From assembly GCA_965204565.1 (NCBI GenBank), contig CBDBEU010000005.1, positions 682,001 to 746,000 of the forward strand: DNA of 64,000 bases, in the 5' to 3' direction. This document shows, piece after piece, positions 63,073-64,000 of the stretch (the first letter of the stretch is position 1; each line of letters starts with the position of its first letter). Made by a program: the position numbers and the translations under genes. The notes beneath the pieces are model-generated. The model searched no databases and was not told where the DNA came from. It was given only the letters and a program-made list of their open reading frames with translations. Origin of the DNA: CBDBEU01 sp965204565 (lineage in GTDB: Bacteria; Pseudomonadota; Alphaproteobacteria; Rhizobiales; TMED25).

Positions 63073-64000
63073 CTATTCACCACTCCGCTCCAGGTCTGAT
63101 GCAGGCCTTGATTGCCGGTACTGATGAGGCTGCCAAGGGCCCCACTTTTCCTCAAAGATTGCCTGGTTCCTGTCGAACAACGCTTCTTTGCGCTCGGCAT
63201 CCATCTCCGTATCGAAAGTAGCGGATAGGTGATGATGGATGAAGGCGTCCTCGGCGATTGCGCACAGATACCCCTTCGAGCGGATGACTTCACAATGATC
63301 GTCGTCCTCGAACATGCCAAGACCGTACTCTTCGCAAAGCAGGCCGAACAGACCGAGGTCCTGCTTGCGAAACATTACGGCGAAATAGGCAGCAACCCGG
63401 ATCGGAGTAAATTGGCCACGATATCCCGTTGTGCACTCACGGGCGATCAGCTTCATCTCCTCCATGTTTCCGTAATTGACGGGGAGCATGGCTTCGTTGC
63501 CAATATTGTTTGTAAGCGGACCGACAACTCCGATTCCGGGATTTCGCTGAAGATGGCGAACCATAGCGTGAATTGCACCCGGCGCTAAAAAGGTATCATT
63601 GTTCAAAAGTAGGACAAACTCGCCCGAGGCGGCCTTCAGTCCAACATTGTTGCCGCGTGCAAAACCCAGATTTTCCCCATTCTCGATCAACGAAACGTCC
63701 GCGTACTCCGCCGTGCAAGCGCCAAGCTCCGCTAGCGCCGCGGGAGGAGACCCGTTATCGACGACTACGACCTCAAGATTCGGATAATGTGCGCTCCCTG
63801 CGTATAACGATTGCAGCGCCGCCTTAACCCAAATGGGCATGCCACAGGAAAGAATAATCACAGATACCAACGGGAAATTTGTCAGCACCTCTTCAAATTT
63901 CGCACCACGTTTCTGCCACGTATGATCGGCGGCATAGTCCCTTAGTGCCGCTCGGAAAGCGCTATCGCCACACTTCTCATGGGCACGCCTCACCTGACGC
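63073..64000 (-). CDS. Glycosyltransferase family 2, C-terminal part of a larger protein (runs off the window)
   Basis: The frame is open to the window edge, so its start lies outside; a GTG at 63993 is only an internal option. The GT2 fold is clear: FPLVSVIILSCGMPIWVKAA, LEVVVVDNGSPPAALAELGA, ENLGFARGNNVGLKAASGEF with VLLLNNDTFLAPGAI (the D-x-D-like N-D-T position), GVVGPLTNNIGNEAMLPV, and GMFEDDDHCEVIRSKGY. The preceding AADHTWQKRGAKFEEVLT is the sort of end seen on another glycosyl domain, so the full protein is probably multi-domain. Likely acts in surface polysaccharide or glycan synthesis. Confidence 0.88.
   Translation of the reverse strand, partial: RQVRRAHEKCGDSAFRAALRDYAADHTWQKRGAKFEEVLTNFPLVSVIILSCGMPIWVKAALQSLYAGSAHYPNLEVVVVDNGSPPAALAELGACTAEYADVSLIENGENLGFARGNNVGLKAASGEFVLLLNNDTFLAPGAIHAMVRHLQRNPGIGVVGPLTNNIGNEAMLPVNYGNMEEMKLIARECTTGYRGQFTPIRVAAYFAVMFRKQDLGLFGLLCEEYGLGMFEDDDHCEVIRSKGYLCAIAEDAFIHHHLSATFDTEMDAERKEALFDRNQAIFEEKWGPWQPHQYRQSRPASDLERSGE

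Noticed and set aside
1..64000. tRNA, rRNA and riboswitch search by eye
   Set aside because: No cloverleaf, rRNA stretch or known riboswitch core was recognised; a covariance-model search would be needed to exclude small ones.

Overview
The window is high-GC bacterial DNA. Its housekeeping genes point to an alphaproteobacterium, most likely of the order Hyphomicrobiales (Rhizobiales). The supporting evidence is the hisS-hisZ-hisG run, the aroK/aroB - small membrane protein - xerD - accA neighbourhood, a groESL operon behind a perfect CIRCE operator, a CheZ remnant and tup, glc and lut operons of alphaproteobacterial type. Genus cannot be read from the sequence. Many genes carry nonsense codons or one-base indels and insertion-sequence (IS) debris is dense, so this is either a genome in decay or an assembly with residual indel errors. 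Both explanations are kept open.

Layout. 1-6 kb: the 5' part of mutS (leaves the window), then a scrapyard of an acyltransferase remnant, an IS5 end, a serine recombinase remnant, a MotA/ZorA-like channel fused to an HNH nuclease domain, an hsdR stub, an orphan Phd antitoxin and a dead IS481 element. 6.1-9.2 kb: a small catabolic cluster (beta-hydroxyacid dehydrogenase, cupin, FAH/hydratase) facing a ketopantoate-reductase-like gene. 9.4-16 kb: core genes aroB, aroK, a 51-residue membrane protein, a large exported protein, xerD, accA and a YafK-type L,D-transpeptidase. 16-20.2 kb: a phnN pseudogene, an IS1595 remnant, a sulfotransferase and GT61 glycosyltransferase pair, and IS5/IS3 ends.

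20.4-28.2 kb is the main defence island, all on the minus strand. A tightly coupled operon encodes an MmeI/YeeA-type DNA methyltransferase, an unknown 167-residue protein, a DEAD/DEAH helicase and a GIY-YIG nuclease. Downstream lies an AT-rich pair: a TIR-like protein and a caspase-like protease, the gene content of type IV Thoeris. Both members of the pair carry one-base homopolymer frameshifts. The island is bounded by an IS5-family (IS427-group) remnant holding a 15-bp tandem repeat.

29-45.6 kb: a GNAT, an MFS exporter, divergent lutABC and glcDEF (lactate and glycolate oxidation to pyruvate and glyoxylate), alanine dehydrogenase, a cheZ pseudogene, hisS-hisZ-hisG and a broken FemAB/CelD-type acetyltransferase. 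45.7-52.8 kb: groESL with CIRCE, promoter and terminator, an acyl-CoA synthetase pseudogene, tupBCA tungstate uptake and a carboxymuconolactone-decarboxylase-family protein. 53-60.4 kb: a wrecked dpp peptide-transport operon (dppA frameshifted, dppB deleted, dppC split by an IS3 copy, dppD and dppF frameshifted) and an exported rhodanese. 60.6-64 kb: an Lrp-type regulator, a nest of IS21/IS3/IS5 fragments and a glycosyltransferase running off the window.
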